This document shows, piece after piece, positions 63,297 to 64,000 of a stretch of DNA of 64,000 nucleotides; position 1 is the stretch's first letter, and each line of letters starts with the position of its first letter. Source of the stretch: Microbacterium thalassium. GTDB lineage: Bacteria; Actinomycetota; Actinomycetes; Actinomycetales; Microbacteriaceae. Where the stretch lies: contig NZ_JACHML010000001.1 in assembly GCF_014208045.1 (NCBI RefSeq), positions 2,666,001 to 2,730,000 on the forward strand, given 5' to 3'. The notes under the pieces were generated by a model. The model ran no database searches and was not told where the DNA came from. It saw nothing but the letters and a program-made list of their open reading frames with translations. The translations under genes and the position numbers were made by a program.

Positions 63297-64000
63297 TCAG
63301 CCCGTGACGGCGCCCTGGGCTGCAGAGCGCACGAGACGGGAGTACTTGGCAAGGACGCCACGGGTATAGCGCGGGGGAAGGGGCTCCCAGCCGTCCCGGC
63401 GGGAGCTCAGCTCTGCGTCGTCGACGAGTAGGTCGAGAGTGCGAGCCGCGATATCGACCCGTATCAGATCACCATCGCGCACGAAGGCGATCGGACCAGC
63501 GTCCACCGCTTCGGGTGCTATGTGGCCGATGCACAGGCCGGTTGTGCCGCCTGAGAATCTGCCGTCCGTCAAGAGTAGTACATCTTTTCCGAGCCCAGCG
63601 CCCTTGATGGCGGCGGTGATCGCGAGCATCTCGCGCATGCCGGGGCCGCCCTTGGGGCCCTCGTAGCGGATGACCACCACGCTGCCCGCCTCGATCTCGC
63701 CGGCGGCGAGGGCGTCGAGCGCCCCGCGCTCGCGCTCGAAGACGCGGGCCGGGCCCTCGAAGACGCTGGCGTCGAAGCCCGCCGTCTTCACGACGGCCCC
63801 CTCGGGGGCGAACGAGCCATGCAGGATCGTGAGCCCGCCCGTGGCGTGGATCGGATCGTCGAGCGTGTGCACGACCTCTCCGTCGATGGGGTCGGGGTCG
63901 AGGTCGGCGAGGTTCTCTGCGAGCGTCTTCCCGGTGACCGTCAGCGCATCGCCGTGGAGGAGTCCCTCGTCGAGCATCGCCTTCATGATGACCGGGATGC
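63297..64000 (-). CDS. ilvD: Dihydroxy-acid dehydratase, C-terminal part
   Basis: The last ~234 codons; the gene starts beyond the right edge. Family motifs: [35 protein letters not shown] and [20 protein letters not shown] with its Fe-S-linked region. Codons ~63430-63600 use A/T-ending forms (GTA, CTA, AGA, ATA) far more than the rest of the gene. First gene of the ilvDBNC operon. Confidence 0.96.
   Translation of the reverse strand, partial: IPVIMKAMLDEGLLHGDALTVTGKTLAENLADLDPDPIDGEVVHTLDDPIHATGGLTILHGSFAPEGAVVKTAGFDASVFEGPARVFERERGALDALAAGEIEAGSVVVIRYEGPKGGPGMREMLAITAAIKGAGLGKDVLLLTDGRFSGGTTGLCIGHIAPEAVDAGPIAFVRDGDLIRVDIAARTLDLLVDDAELSSRRDGWEPLPPRYTRGVLAKYSRLVRSAAQGAVTG

Overview
The window is high-GC actinobacterial chromosome, most likely from the family Microbacteriaceae and close to Microbacterium. 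This rests on the GC-rich third codon positions, frequent GTG starts, an actinobacterial YceD/L32/RNase III/Fpg/SMC/FtsY/Ffh block, stand-alone HPr beside a fused fructose PTS permease, and DUF3515/DUF2004/DUF4349 proteins. Most of it is housekeeping sequence on the minus strand.

Layout. 1-1089: end of a YbdK-type glutamate-cysteine ligase and an ICMT-like methyltransferase. 1096-6934: ffh, a TetR-VOC fusion regulator, lipB-lipA, DUF2004, ftsY. 6951-10496: smc. 10.6-15.6 kb: an accessory insertion with two small ORFs, a GNAT pair, two Tat-exported small proteins and a mosaic of pseudogene fragments (fpg 3' end, GNATs, a third Tat protein). 15.7-23.7 kb: fpg, rnc, rpmF, yceD, coaD, recG, then an acyltransferase, rsmD, thiL and a DUF3515 lipoprotein. 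23.7-30.2 kb: ddl, gpsA, plsC, murA, then leuD-leuC with a leucine leader peptide. 30.2-34.3 kb: terC behind a probable Mn riboswitch, a sigma factor/DUF4349 pair, two identical tRNA-Glu genes and an MBL-fold hydrolase. 34.3-35.8 kb: an intact IS30-family element inside a palindrome. 35.8-39.9 kb: the fructose operon fruR-fruK-fruA-ptsH. 40-43.5 kb: a SABATH-type methyltransferase, an APH-family kinase and two membrane proteins. 43.5-51.2 kb: tRNA-Gln, gltX, an MFS transporter, a FAH-family protein, ilvE, leuB, serA. 51.3-59.6 kb: small membrane proteins, a peptidoglycan-binding repeat protein, a secreted protein, a giant SARP-STAND-propeller regulator, an FAD/NAD(P)-binding protein and a 51-aa membrane protein. 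59.8-64 kb: ilvC, ilvN, ilvB and the 3' part of ilvD.

Common threads. Branched-chain amino acid synthesis is spread over three loci (leuCD; serA-leuB-ilvE; ilvDBNC). Many genes carry a TANNNT -10 hexamer ending 6 to 9 nt before a GTG or ATG, implying leaderless mRNAs; this decided several start codons. The items most worth following are the leaderless leucine leader peptide before leuCD, the transmembrane SARP regulator with helically phased ATATCCG repeats upstream, the IS30 insertion into a 16-bp-armed palindrome, and the recombination scar between Fpg and SMC. No CRISPR array, prophage or biosynthetic cluster is visible.
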